Positions 53,600-63,777 of a DNA stretch of 64,000 bases are shown piece after piece. The notes under the pieces were generated by a model. It did not search any database, was not told the origin of the DNA, and saw nothing but the letters and a program-made list of their open reading frames with translations. The translations under genes were made by a program, and so were the position numbers. Numbering within the stretch: position 1 is the stretch's first letter; each line of letters opens with the position of its first letter. The stretch is taken from positions 89,247,801-89,311,800 of the forward strand of contig OX465582.1 in the NCBI GenBank assembly GCA_950022655.1. Reading direction: 5' to 3'. Origin of the DNA: Alentia gelatinosa (Eukaryota; Annelida; Polychaeta; Phyllodocida; Polynoidae).

Positions 53600-54008
53600 G
53601 ATGGACCGTAATCATCAATCGGCTTTGCCTCAATGACGATTTCTTCCCATCCATCTTTGTTGATTCAAATCCCACTGCAGCCACTCTTCTCCTTCATCCC
53701 CAGCAGTGGTAGATTTACTGCTATATCCAAGGCCAATCGTTATCATACCATGTCTGCGTTTGGTGGGAAGTGAAAGAACTCTCAGCTTGGTAAATGTGTA
53801 GAGATTTCTACCTAAATTCATTACAGTAAAACCCCGCTTCTGGGAAACCTCGTTTATGGGGTCACCTCGCGTAAGGCGACAGTATTTTCGGAACAGAAAT
53901 CTAGTAAGCGGGGTTTTACTGTACATCAAACCTTGTTGTGTAAAATAACCTTGAGAAAGTCTGGTAAGAACCTGTAAAGATTAACTGGACATGAAATCAA
54001 ACCAACCA
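53600..54008 (+). mobile_element. SINE copy, head lost, with MITE insert
   Basis: From about 53655 (GATTCAAATCCCACTGCAG) the SINE body runs to AACCTTGAGAAAGTCTGG (53949-53966) and a CAAACCAACC tail. The A-box part is replaced by a loop-type sequence (CGGCTTTGCC at 53619). The body is interrupted at 53823-53925 by a pogo-like MITE. Confidence 0.75.
53824..53924. mobile_element. Pogo/Tigger-like MITE, ~100 bp, TA-flanked
   Basis: ACAGTAAAACCCCGCTT at the left and AAGCGGGGTTTTACTGT at the right are perfect inverses. The insertion splits the SINE text ATTCAT / CATCAAACC. Small enough to be fully defined. Confidence 0.85.
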
Positions 54009-54385
54009 ACCATGACATTGTGTGACTCCTTATGCGGGGTGGATCCTTACATGTGATTAACATGAACATACACAATAGAGCGAAAAATGAGCGTTCAGAG
54101 CAAAACTGTCCGTTAACGCGGGGTGTCAGTTATTGGGGGGTGCTACTCTATCTAATACCGGATGTGCGGGAGGTGCAGCGGAACCGGAAATACGTATTTA
54201 TGTCTCGTGGGCAGGCCACTAGGTGACAATCATCAGCCGGAAGTAATCGGAAAAGGGCGAAAATAGATGATGTGAGAGCTACTATAATGACGACCCAACC
54301 CGTTATCACTTCCGGTTTGGTTGTGCCGGGTTTTCTGCGGATGACTGAGTGATGTCTGAATGCGGGCACTTGGCCACTCACGGAT
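54009..54385. other. No gene seen
   Basis: GGAACCGGAAAT, CCGGAAGT and ACTTCCGG (ETS-like words) cluster at 54180-54315. The regulatory meaning is unknown. Confidence 0.35.
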
Positions 54386-54937
54386 TATATAGACAATAAA
54401 CGATGGTTTTGTGGACAGACGGCAGGAAACCCGAGTAGTTCATGCGTAGTAATGTACGAGCGCTAGCTGCTTGAGTAGTTTACTGAGTTTTGTGGACAGG
54501 CGGCCGTAAAGCACTTGAGGTTGTTCTTTTTTTAAATCCGTTTATTTATCCTGACAATATACATCAGTCAAATGGTTTCCGTGTATAGCCAGCTTAATCA
54601 GGTTGACGCGTAGTAATACACGAGCGCTGGCGAGTGTATTACGACGTCAAACTCGAGTGGTTTACAGAGCCGCCTGTCCGCATAACCATCGTTTGTTGCA
54701 TTTATTATCTATCTTTTCAAATAGATTAAATCCAGTAATTGCCATGTCATAGGATATAATAGAGGGACTATTTCTTTGCTCTACAGCACAAAGGGACTAT
54801 TTTCCCATGTACCATGGCCTGGAGGCCGTATGACACGGATTTTAATCCGTATACCACAGTTATGGTATCTGAAAGCATTAATGATTTAGTGAGTCCCCAA
54901 ATATTTTCAATGGGGACTTCAATGGATGATAAATAGT
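54386..54937 (+). mobile_element. Palindrome/core element, family A, with partial duplication
   Basis: ATATAGACAATAAACGATGG opens it. GTTTTGTGGACAG occurs twice (54405, 54489), the first followed by a half-loop CGAGCGCTAGCTGC and the second by a full palindrome (loop CGAGCGCTGGCGAG at 54621-54634, right arm GCCGCCTGTCCGCATAACC). An unrelated stretch (54525-54600) splits the left arm. The core matches 15.97-16.23 kb and ends GGATGATAAA. Confidence 0.7.
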
Positions 54938-56027
54938 ATAATATTCTAGGATTCTAGATTGTCAAATTAAATTCAACAAAATGAGAGTCCTAACAAAGGT
55001 CAATGAAAATGTGATACCTCCGCCATTTTCCAACCGTTCTAAGATTCTGTTGACTCACTTGTCTGAGCTTTTACATTTGGCGGGAGCTTTTGTGGTATTT
55101 TCCTTCATACATTATAAAAAGGCCTCCCCCACCCTTTTAAAGGGATGAAATCATTATCATGTACAAAATGTAACCCTTCGCTATGGCTCAGTTTCTCAGA
55201 ATGTTTCTTGTTGAGAGATTTGATTTGCAGTATTGCTCACAATCTTTCCAGGAACTTTAGTGTCTATAACACATCATCTTCCGGCTGGTTTACGAAAGAG
55301 AATTTCTTTGAAACTTTTACACTTGATAGATTGGATAGGGTCCTACTTTGCTGCAGTCTTCTTGTTACCTGAGGGGCTTTATGATGGATGAGACATTAGA
55401 CTTCCTCTTGCATATGTATATTAAAGATGCTATAGTTGGAGCACTATGTATCTGAATATCTTCAAGCAATTGCTAAAATATCTTCAATGTCTTTCGGATA
55501 TTTCCAAGCCAACTTGATCCCATCCTTTAAAAATCACAACTTTCGTCAAAGTTTGGGAGCAAATGACCAAACACCATTTTTTGTTTTAATAGCACCTTTT
55601 ATTGGCATGAAGAAAATTCAATTACACTGACATATCCAAGACATCTTTTCTGCAAGATGTTAACAAAGACCAGTCAGTAACAACTACCACATACCAGTTC
55701 AAACAGGAGAGAGTAATGCAATGATGAAAATATTGCTGATTATTTTTGATAGACACTTAGATCTTTCACCCGACAATATACAGTATGAACATAGGTGCTA
55801 CAGAACTACTTCGTTTATTACAGGATATTACAATGGCCAGTTTCCTCGGACATGAGTTTTGAACTCAACGATAAAATAATAAGAATTGATTACCAAATGA
55901 ACAAGCTACGAGGTACAATTTCTAATCTCAAACCATCAAACAATTATTACACGATTAGGTGATCAGAGGATTCCGCATTAACACAAAGAATGTCTAGATG
56001 TTGAGGTAGCATTGCCTGGGTCTTGTT
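54938..56027. other. No gene seen
   Basis: About 1.1 kb of ordinary AT-rich sequence. Frames at 55145-55372 and 55436-55630 show no domain. Confidence 0.4.
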
Positions 56028-56345
56028 GTGAGGGGCTAGCTCAGTAGTTAAGGTATTGCACTCGTAATACAAAGGTTGTGGGTTCAAGTCACACTGCAGT
56101 GAACTTTCTCAGCAGTGGTAGATTTACTGAAATATCAAAGGTCAATCCTTCTTATACCATGTCTATGTGGTGTGGGAAGTAAAAGAACTCCCACTTCGGT
56201 AAATGTTTAGGGGTGAAATTTCTGCCTTAATTCATTTCATAGATTCGATCACCACCCTAGTGGTGTAAAAGAACCTTGAGGAAGTCTGGTGATAACCTGC
56301 AATGGTTAACTGGACGTTGAATCAAACCAACCAACCAACAAAATA
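56028..56345 (+). mobile_element. tRNA-derived SINE, one unit
   Basis: A-box-like CTAGCTCAGTAGTTAAGG, B-box-like GGGTTCAAGTCAC, body with CAGTGGTAGATTTACTG, AACTCCCACTTCGG and a CAAACCAACCAACCAAC tail. A short repeat of the 3' segment (TCATAGATTCAATCACCACCC) follows at 56352-56373. Confidence 0.85.
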
Positions 56346-56373
56346 ATTCATCTCATAGATTCAATCACCACCC

Positions 56374-57087
56374 TTGCATGAAACTGAACCATGAGTTAGT
56401 CCCTATATACCCTCAGGGTCCCCTGGGATGTTAGATAGACAAACAAACCAAACTGTATGTACTAGTTTAGATTATTCAACAGTTAACATGAGTTACATAC
56501 ACTATTGTCGTTTCTATTGATGGAATAATGAATCTTATTTTCTGGCTTCGTGAGTGAGTGGTCTGCTGATGAGGACAATATGATCATGGGTAAATGGATT
56601 ACAGAGAATGAGATCATAGACAGTCGTAACTCGTAAACACGGAGTAACTCCGAGCTGATCTCAGCAGCTCCGAGCAGCTCACGAACATGTCACATTCAAT
56701 TAGAGCAGCATTGTTGTCACCGTATTAAGAATATTCCTCGACTCAGCCAGTGAGACCTGATTCCCAATTGGAGTTTCTTTTTTTATTACTATTATTCCTT
56801 TTTGATTTTTAATATGCAGTGTTTATTGACCATGGTAATGATTACAATACAGCACTCTGTATTGTTTACATTGATTTCCCTGTGACTGAAACAAATATTC
56901 AGTATTTGGACATGATATGTACATGTAATGAGCATTTGTAATTATATCATATTATCATCTTGACTTACTCCCTAATTTTTGGTGTTCAAGAAGCTTTCAT
57001 AGTGGAAACCAGCAGTTTCATTTGGCACTGATCAAGATTTGTTCTTTATGCTACCATACAGGGTTATCCACAGCAGGCCTACTTGGA
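56374..57087. other. No gene seen
   Basis: CAGCTCCGAGCAGCTCACGA at 56664-56684 is a short repeat. Nothing else recognised. Confidence 0.4.
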
Positions 57088-57368
57088 GACTTTTGCCCCT
57101 GATACTTGTGTCTGGCATAGCTGCTGGGAAATGCCAGTCGCACAGCGGGTGGGAGGGCATAGCCGGTGGCTAGCAGCCTGAAAATTTCAAACATGTTTGA
57201 AATCAAATCGCAAGAGACAAGTGCCTTTTTAATTGATACAAATTGGTGACGCATACCCGCACCACAGGCGCAGGGCAGTAGTCTTCAATGATTTAGCATT
57301 TTGTGGCAGATTCCGAGAAATTTAAGCCTCGCACATGTCCCGAAATCTCTTAGTTGGAATCAGGAACA
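57088..57368. mobile_element. MITE, family H, AAACATGTTT centre
   Basis: Close relative of 28185-28470 (TAGCTGCTGGGAAA, GTCGCACAGCGGGTGG, TTTCAAACATGTTTGAAATC at 57185-57204, AAATCGCAAGAGACAAGTGC). Ends CCTGATAC and AGTTGGAATCAGG are eroded inverses. Confidence 0.7.
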
Positions 57369-57572
57369 TGTTTGCCCGATAAATCAGTAGGTAGTACTTG
57401 ATTCTCAGATGTGCTGTTTAATTGCCTCCTTTATCATTTATAGGCTTAACATTGAGTTTCCATATGCCATGCTGACTGGCATACAGAGTTTTATATGCCA
57501 CTAGTGGCATACAGAATTGTTATCACGTAATATTCCAAAATCGAGGAGTCACGGTAGGATAAAATCATAACC
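57369..57572. repeat. Core-like fragment with TGGCATA hairpin
   Basis: TATAGGCTTAACATTGAG (57441) is core-type text. TATATGCCACTAGTGGCATA (57492-57511) is a perfect palindrome. Confidence 0.45.
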
Positions 57573-57712
57573 TGATTCGTTTTAATCTTGGCCACCGCAT
57601 TCCACTCCTGGAGTTTTGGCTCCGGACTTCACCCGGCTTCGCCTCATGAAGTCACTATGCCAAACTCTAATTGTGGCATACAGTGGCCAAGATTAAAACT
57701 CATCCAGTTTTA
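57573..57712. repeat. Palindrome with CGGCTTCGCC loop
   Basis: Arms GTTTTAATCTTGGCCAC / GTGGCCAAGATTAAAAC and GTTTTGGC / GCCAAAC, closing on GACTTCA-TGAAGTC around CCCGGCTTCGCCTC. Same architecture as families A-F. Confidence 0.8.
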
Positions 57713-57945
57713 TGATAGTCATTCTCCTCTCCGATATGACCCTGATGGTTTTGACTGCGGATAAGTGTCATTGAGTCTGTAAATGTCCGTTTAATATACA
57801 GACTGTTTCTACGATGATTAATTACCCTTCGTGTCTACCTATGGTCCCTCATCTCCTGTGCGATTAACAGCGAGCTCTCATTCATTATTGGGTGTATTTT
57901 CTCTCACTCATACATCGTCCCCATCCCATCCTTTAACAGGGCTAC
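57713..57945. other. No gene seen
   Basis: No motif or repeat relationship noticed. Confidence 0.4.
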
Positions 57946-58252
57946 TTAACCCTTTAAGGACATCTGCCTATGGCTGAACTACACACTTGGGGACGGCTAC
58001 TAGTGACTGTATAGTTCTAGGGGACGGAGGCATTGTCCTCTGAACTCTAAATTCGAAGGTGTATCACTTGATGTGATATGCTATCATTAATATTCTTAGT
58101 TCTATTATTAAGAATTCAAAAATATGTTATACCTACATTCTGTGAAAATTTCACGTTAATTTCACGTTTTGAAAAACAATCATATAGATATCCAGCAAAT
58201 GATGCCTTAAGGTATCATCCGCCCCCGGCCGGTTGATGCCTTGAAGGGTTAA
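57946..58252. mobile_element. piggyBac-like MITE, TTAA at both ends
   Basis: TTAACCCTTTAAGGACA (57946) and GCCTTGAAGGGTTAA (ends 58252) are inverse ends. The right part carries TGATGCCTTAAGGTATCATC and CCGGCCGG hairpins. Related to 47068-47385. Confidence 0.8.
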
Positions 58253-58282
58253 GAGGCCTAATCTAGTAACACGCATGTTTTC

Positions 58283-58500
58283 ATCATATTAGCAGTGGTA
58301 GATTTACTGCTACATCAAAGGACAATCCTTCTCATACCATGTCTATGTGGTGTGGGAAGTAAAAGTACTCGCACCTCGGTAAATGTGTAGGGGTGAGATT
58401 TCTACCTACATTCATCTCATAGATTCAGTCAAATCCAAAGTAAGTCTAATTGAACAAATTGGACGTTCAACTACCCCCAACAAACAAACAAATAAACAAA
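58283..58500 (+). mobile_element. SINE 3' fragment
   Basis: Starts within the repeat unit (AGCAGTGGTAGATTTACTGC) and runs to a CAAACAAACAAAT tail. AGTAAGTCTAATTGAACAAA links it to the 31.1-kb copy. The head is missing, as expected for 5' truncation. Confidence 0.8.
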
Positions 58501-58954
58501 TTTCACCATATTGGTTATCAAATATATTATTTAAGCCAATACGTTTACTCAATCCCATTTAATCCATCGCAGTTCTCGAAGCAGGATACGGCGGGAGTAG
58601 TAAATTAGCATTTATATGGTGTAGAATTAGCATATTACCAGGATACATCCGTTTTATAGTCTTCACGTCGTCAAGTGCTCGACTCGTCTCACTATTTGAT
58701 GACATCCTTCAAGCGTAGAAGTGGAAATATATTACCTATAAAAGATAACATGGTCTTTTTTAGTGAGACACACAGCCTTCAATCCGGACAGCCTCCTTGC
58801 CTGTCATCATAAAACTTCAATTTCTAAGGTTTAATAGCGAATGTAATATATGTCTCATGCAAAGTTGATCATACCATCATGAATATGGAGGACCTAGCAA
58901 AAAGGAGGTATGTTAAGATACAACAAAAAAAACTGGGCGACATCATCCCTACAC
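58501..58954. other. No gene seen
   Basis: No motif or repeat relationship noticed. Confidence 0.4.
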
Positions 58955-60070
58955 TGACTTCAGTCCCTGTAATCCTCCACCTACCTATCCCTCCTCACCG
59001 TGATACAGGCTTCAGTCCCTTTATCTCACCCCAGATATTTTTTCTCCATAGACTTAACATTGGAAACTCGTATCTAACACCCATTAGATATTTCGGAAAA
59101 ATATCCAATGGGGGATAATGTCACAAATGTTAGCCCATTAGTCAATATTAAGGGTGAGATAGATTCACAAACCCATTCAAGTTTAGGGTCAGAGCTTGAT
59201 CCCATCTCATTTGAATCACATAGCAATTCACGTGGCTTCGCCTTGTGAATTACTACGTGATTCAAACTCGATGGGATACGAGCTCAGACCCTAAACTTTC
59301 ATGGGTTTCCTCTATAGTACCCCTCCACCTACCCTACCCCTCCTCACCGTGATACAGGCTTCAGTCCCTGTACTCCTCCACCTACCCCGTCCCTCCTCAC
59401 CGTGATACTGACTTCAGTCCCTGTATCCCCTCCACCTATTCCACCCCTCCTCACTGTGATACAGGCTTCAGTCCCTGTACCCCTCGACCTAATCCACCCC
59501 TTCTCACTGTGATACAGGCTTCAGTCCCTGTACCCCTCCACCCACCCCACCCCTCCTCACCGTAAAAAAGGCTTCAGTCCCTGTACCCCTCCACCTACCT
59601 CACCCCTCCTCACCATGATACAGGCTTCAGTTCCTGTACCCCTCCACCTACCCCAACCCTCCTCACCGTGATACTGGCTTCAGTCCCTGTACCCCTCCAC
59701 CTACTCCACCCCTCCTCACCATGATACAGGCTTCAGTCCCTGTACTCCTCCACCTACTCCACCCCACCTCACCATGATACTGGCTTCAGTCCCTGTACTC
59801 CTCCACCTACCCCACCCCTCCTCACCGTGATACAGTCTTCAGTCCCTGTACTCCTCCACCTACTCTACCCCACCTCACCATGATACAGGCTTCAGTCCCT
59901 GTACCCCTCCACCTACTCCACCCCTCCTCACCATGATACTGGCTTCAGTCCCTGTACCACTCCACACACCCCACCCCTCCTCACTGTGATACAGGCTTCA
60001 GTCCCTGTACCCCTCCACCAACCCCACCCCTCCTTACCGTGATACAGGCTTCAGTCCCTGTACCTCCTGG
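58955..60070. repeat. 53-bp minisatellite, about 16 units, interrupted
   Basis: Units CTTCAGTCCCTGTACCCC / TCCACCTACCCCACCCCTCC / TCACCGTGATACAGG. The array is split at 59020/59317 by a family E element. Its CAGTCCCTGTA word also occurs in the 46-bp minisatellite unit at 9.2 kb. Confidence 0.95.
59021..59316 (-). mobile_element. Family E element with exact empty-site evidence
   Basis: TTATCTCACC ... TTTCCTCTATA lies inside a minisatellite unit. The flanks CTTCAGTCCCT and GTACCCCTCCACC join to give exactly the normal unit, so the borders are known to the base and no target duplication was made. Palindrome loop GGCTTCGCC; core hairpin CATTAGATATTTCGG. Confidence 0.9.
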
Positions 60071-60150
60071 ATTATTCGATGAACGTTCATAATCAAATAC
60101 TTCAGCAAGTCAAAATCCTCCCCATAAGGGTTTATCATTGACATTGGTAT
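60071..60150. other. Spacer
   Basis: Short unique stretch between the minisatellite and the left inverted repeat. Confidence 0.5.
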
Positions 60151-60707
60151 TAGTCCTGAAGCAGGTTAGGGGAAGTGTGTTTCAGAGAACATACAATGTT
60201 TTATTATTGAATCTGGAGCTCCTGAATCTCCCGATTCCGAATCTGTTTCGTGCCAGTTTGTACAGGCTCAGCATTTTGAGATATGAGCGTTTTAAATAAA
60301 AAACATTAAAAAATGGAAAATAATCAAATGAATATATTTATTTAAACTCAATTTCAAAGTAAATCACATTTTATGAATTATTCCCCAAAGGAATCCAATA
60401 TTTGATGAACACAATTACATATGGAAAGATTGATGGTATATTTGACCTTGAAAAGTCAGGTGAAGGTCAAATCAAGGTCAACTTTGTCATTTAATGTAAA
60501 ACTATAAGATTTATTAGATGAAATGCAATAGGTGTGCAGATCAGAATATTTCTACATCACTCCTTAGAATTTAGACATCTTACATTCCATACCAGAGGCT
60601 TGGTAATGATTTCAAAGCTCAGAAAAAAGTCAAAGAAGGCAAGGTTTCATGTTAACTGACGCTTCAAAATATGACACACTGAGAAACACTGACCAAGGTA
60701 TCTATAT

Positions 60708-60839
60708 ACAGTAGAACCCCACCTAACGGACACCCCGCGTAAGTGGACACCCCGCATTAACGGACACCATTGCTCAGAACGGTTCCCTATATTAGGTGTT
60801 TATTCTAACCTCGCGTAAGTGGACACCCCGCGTAAGCAT
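60708..60839. mobile_element. Pogo/Tigger-like MITE
   Basis: CAGTAGAACCCCACCTAACG, then three GTAAGTGGACACCCCGC-type words. It cuts off the 3' end of the decayed gene: the last ~14 codons of the open frame (RGVHLREVRINT) are encoded by the MITE. Confidence 0.65.
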
Positions 60840-62020
60840 ACACTTTGGCTTACCCTCACTGTCTGAATAGAAAATATGTTTTGTCCATGGGTTTCTACAA
60901 GATGGTGCCCCTTCACACTTACAGAAAGGTGAACAGCTATATGGCACACTTACACATCCACATCTAATGGAGCAGGGCTCATCTGTGGCATAAACACACT
61001 TAATCATATTAAGCACTTGTGGGGGAGCAGGGGAAACTGATGGAGGAAGTTGGACTGGGACAATCATCTTTGTGATGGGATCCAACATATAACCCATCTT
61101 GAACACATCTAGTTCAGGGGATCTTCCTTTAGTGCAGCCAGCCATATGCAAGTTGTAGCATGTGCCCTTTTCACAATCTCTTCAAAACATTCTGTTGTTG
61201 GTGGTAGTGACTTGAGTGGTGATGGTTTCACTGAAGCAGATGATGTTCTTCAAGTCCAGATCTTAACCCATACATCTGACATTGTAGGTGAGTTTTCATT
61301 TTTGCAGCCATAACATGCAGCAATGAAGGCTGACGCTTCCTTCATACCAGTTCCCCAATCAGCTCTTTGGTTGCCCAGACTTGGTAGAAAGTATCCATTG
61401 CTCAAAGCTTTTATTGCTTTGGTTTTCCCAATGCCCCACAACTGAGGAACACTATCACAACCGGTTAAAGCATGGGCAGCGAGAAGACTGAAGATGATTT
61501 TCTTGTGAGCCTTTACTGTTGCACCAATATCTATCACTGCCCTTGACGAATGTGTACCCTGCATAGCTACAAAGGATTTCTTTCCCATGATGAAATAAAA
61601 ATGGAGAAGCAACACGAATACATCTGTATCATTAGATACGACCTGCACCAAGTTGTTCTTGTTCCTTGCCAATTTCATTGCCTAGGAAACCATGTTAACA
61701 TCAGCCTCCTCATGTGTAGTTCAGAGGTCATCTCTGTTGGTAATGAGTCCTCCACATACAGTAAAACCCGCTTCTGGGACACCACACTAAAGGGGGTAAC
61801 CTGTTTTGCGGGTCCTTTGCTCGGAACAGACAGTATCACATTAAAGCAAGGTTTTACTGTACTTCTATTGGGATGGTATGGGTTCTGGTCCTGTTACTGA
61901 TGTTGGTGTGCAACAATGACACTAGCTCTTTCTACCCTTGTAGGGTCCCTGATACTATATTCATGATACCGATCTAACACCAGGTACACATCATGTTGAA
62001 TAACTGCAGCATGATGCCTT
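60792..62020 (-). pseudogene. FEN1/XPG-like nuclease + tesmin-type CXC protein, decayed
   Basis: On the minus strand pieces in order read HDVYLVLDRYHEYSIRD (about 62000-61950), [MITE], THEEADV (61717-61697), NDTDVFVLLLHF, HALTGCDSVPQLWGIGKTKA, KSLPPTTECFEEIVKRAH (61214-61161) and a C-terminal C-x-C-rich block, IRCGCVSVPYSCSPFCKCEG with PSCRNP. EEAD, DTD and GCD plus GIGKTKA match the acidic residues and helix-hairpin motif of FEN1/XPG nucleases; the Cys block resembles the tesmin/TSO1 CXC domain. Breaks: TAA (61894-61896), TGA (61721-61723), TAG (61682-61684), TGA (61250-61252), a frameshift near 61120 and two MITE insertions. Proteins of this build occur as multicopy uncharacterised families in invertebrates (recollection). 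The N-terminal part was not traced beyond 62020. Confidence 0.7.
61758..61862. mobile_element. Pogo/Tigger-like MITE within the decayed gene
   Basis: ACAGTAAAACCCGCTTCTGG at the left and AAGCAAGGTTTTACTGTA at the right are inverse ends. Nearly the same size as the copy at 53824-53924. Its removal brings the DRYHEYS piece next to the THEEADV piece. Confidence 0.8.
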
Positions 62021-62390
62021 CAGGTATTACCCAGTCTAGGTATCTTAGAGGCATCATTGATACATATATACAAATTTCAATAATTGAAAAAATATTTGCT
62101 TGAATTAATAGAAATTTTGACAAAGTATGAGAGCCATATTGACCTTTGATTTGGTATAACAAAATATCATCAGCTACCAAGGTAAATTACTCAAATTATA
62201 TGATACATCATGTGACATTACTATTTCCCCCAAAAAGGTGCCTGCTGTAGCAGGGCTATTTATGCAGGCTTTGCCTGCCAGGTAATGCTGAGCAAGGGAA
62301 CTTGGTGCTGCAGGAAAAGTGTTATTCCTATATACCTATGAGCGAACAACCTATGATTACCTGATGCTGCTGGGGGTGAAATAACTTTTG

Positions 62391-62470
62391 TTTACTGCCC
62401 AGGTTGACGTTTACTGCCAAGGTTAAAGTTTTCTGCCTGGTTGAACGTTTCCTGCCCAGGTTGACGTTCA
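62391..62470. repeat. Short tandem repeat GTTTACTGCCCAGGTTGAC
   Basis: About four 20-21-bp units with TGCC-AGGTTGACGTT text. Confidence 0.8.
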
Positions 62471-62520
62471 GAGATGTTCGGTTTTTATCGATATTAGCCA
62501 ACAATTGAAGGTACATAGGA

Positions 62521-62725
62521 ATAGGGAAACCATGTACCGGTGGGAATAAGTCAAAGTTACAAGGTAAGGCTTGGAAATATTACTCCCCAAGCATAGCCTT
62601 GGGCAGTAATTTTTCAAAGCATAGCCTTGGGCAGTAATTTTTCAAAGCATAGCCTTGGACAGTCATTTTTCCAAGCCTTACCTCGTAACTTTGACTTATT
62701 CCCACCGGAACATTGTTTCCCTATA
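62521..62725. mobile_element. MITE with ~57-bp inverted ends and 3 internal units
   Basis: ATAGGGAAACCATGTACCGG, TGGGAATAAGTCAAAGTTAC and AAGGTAAGGCTTGGAAA at the left; the inverse with three mismatches at the right. Inside, GCATAGCCTTGGGCAG occurs three times at 32-bp spacing. A fragment of the right end is at 3311-3415. Confidence 0.85.
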
Positions 62726-62732
62726 ATATAAG

Positions 62733-63240
62733 GTTATGAAATAATTAAAATAAGACCATAGTGAATGAATTTGTTCTTAGATATCATCATTACTCAGTTC
62801 TAATAAGCTCAGAATGACAAAACAAGCTTAATAAGCTTAGAATGACTAAACAATCATAGATTTGACAGAGTGTAGTCTCAGAGTAAAATCCACATTTAAG
62901 CAATATTCATAATTGATTAATTTAAGATAATGAAATAATTAAATAACACCATAGTGAATTAATTTGTTGTTAGATATAATCATTACTCAGTTCTGTGCTT
63001 AATAGGCTTAGAATGACTAACTAATAAAAGATTTGGCAGTGTATTCACACAGTAAAATGTGCATGAGAACAATAATCATAATTGATTAATCTAAGTTTAT
63101 GAAATAATTAGAATATCACCATATTGACTTAACTTTTTCTTAGATATCATCATTAACCATTCTGTGCTTGATAAGCACAGAATGACTAAATAATCATAGA
63201 TTTGACAGAGTGTACAATTATTTTTCCTATTTTTCTTAGA
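62733..63240. repeat. Three ~175-bp subterminal units
   Basis: TGAAATAATTA begins units at about 62735, 62929 and 63099. Each has ACCATA-TGA, TTAGATAT-ATCATTA, GCTTAGAATGACTAA-type text and ATAGATTTG-CAG-GTGTA. They lie just inside the right inverted repeat of the 60.15-63.41 kb segment. Confidence 0.85.
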
Positions 63241-63412
63241 ATTAAAGTATTTTTTATTTTCAAATAGTAATAACTCAAAATGCTGAACCCATACAATCTG
63301 GCACGAAGCAGATTTGAAATCAGAAGATTCAGGAGCTTCAGAATCAATCATAAAACATCGTATGTACTCCAAAACACACCTGACCCTTCAGACTGGCCCT
63401 GACTGCAGGACT

Positions 63413-63777
63413 ATATGGCGACCTAGTTCGAATTAGGAACAAAGGTTATATCTTAATCTCTGATGAAAAGGTATAATCTCATACACAAATTGCTATAGAT
63501 ATCGGGATTCAGTGCTGCCAATCAACTTGAAATTGCCATCCATTTTAAATTTCAGTTCAGTGATATTGTATGGGGGCAATATTGTGTTTGCCAATTAGAA
63601 AAGCATATGGATATGATTTGACAGGTCAAAACACCAATTAATTGTTTTCTCTCTCAGACAATATTATAGCAAATTAAAATGCTTGAGCTGTATCCAGTCA
63701 GTCAGTCATTTCAACGCTATGACAAGCATAGGTCATGGATCTGCTTCTCTGTTTAGGCCTGTCTCCACTGTGCGACT
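63413..63777. other. No gene seen
   Basis: No motif-bearing ORF and no repeat relationship noticed. Confidence 0.4.

Larger units (their letters stand above)
60151..63412. mobile_element. Candidate DNA transposon with ~140-bp inverted repeats
   Basis: 60151-60290 is repeated inverted at 63266-63412. Shared words are TAGTCCTG at the tips, ATGTTTTAT-ATTGA, GGAGCTCCTGAATCT / AGATTCAGGAGCTTC, CGTGCCAG / CTGGCACG and CAGCATTTTGAG. TAT flanks both tips (GGTAT|TAGTCC, GGACTA|TATGG), a possible target duplication. Inside, next to the right arm, are three ~175-bp subterminal units. A decayed FEN1-like/CXC gene occupies 60.79-62.02 kb. At least three smaller MITEs have inserted, so the copy is old. 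Confidence 0.65.

Noticed and set aside
61550..61900. Plus-strand ORF of 116 codons
   Set aside because: Opposite the decayed FEN1-like gene and running into a pogo-like MITE; no domain.
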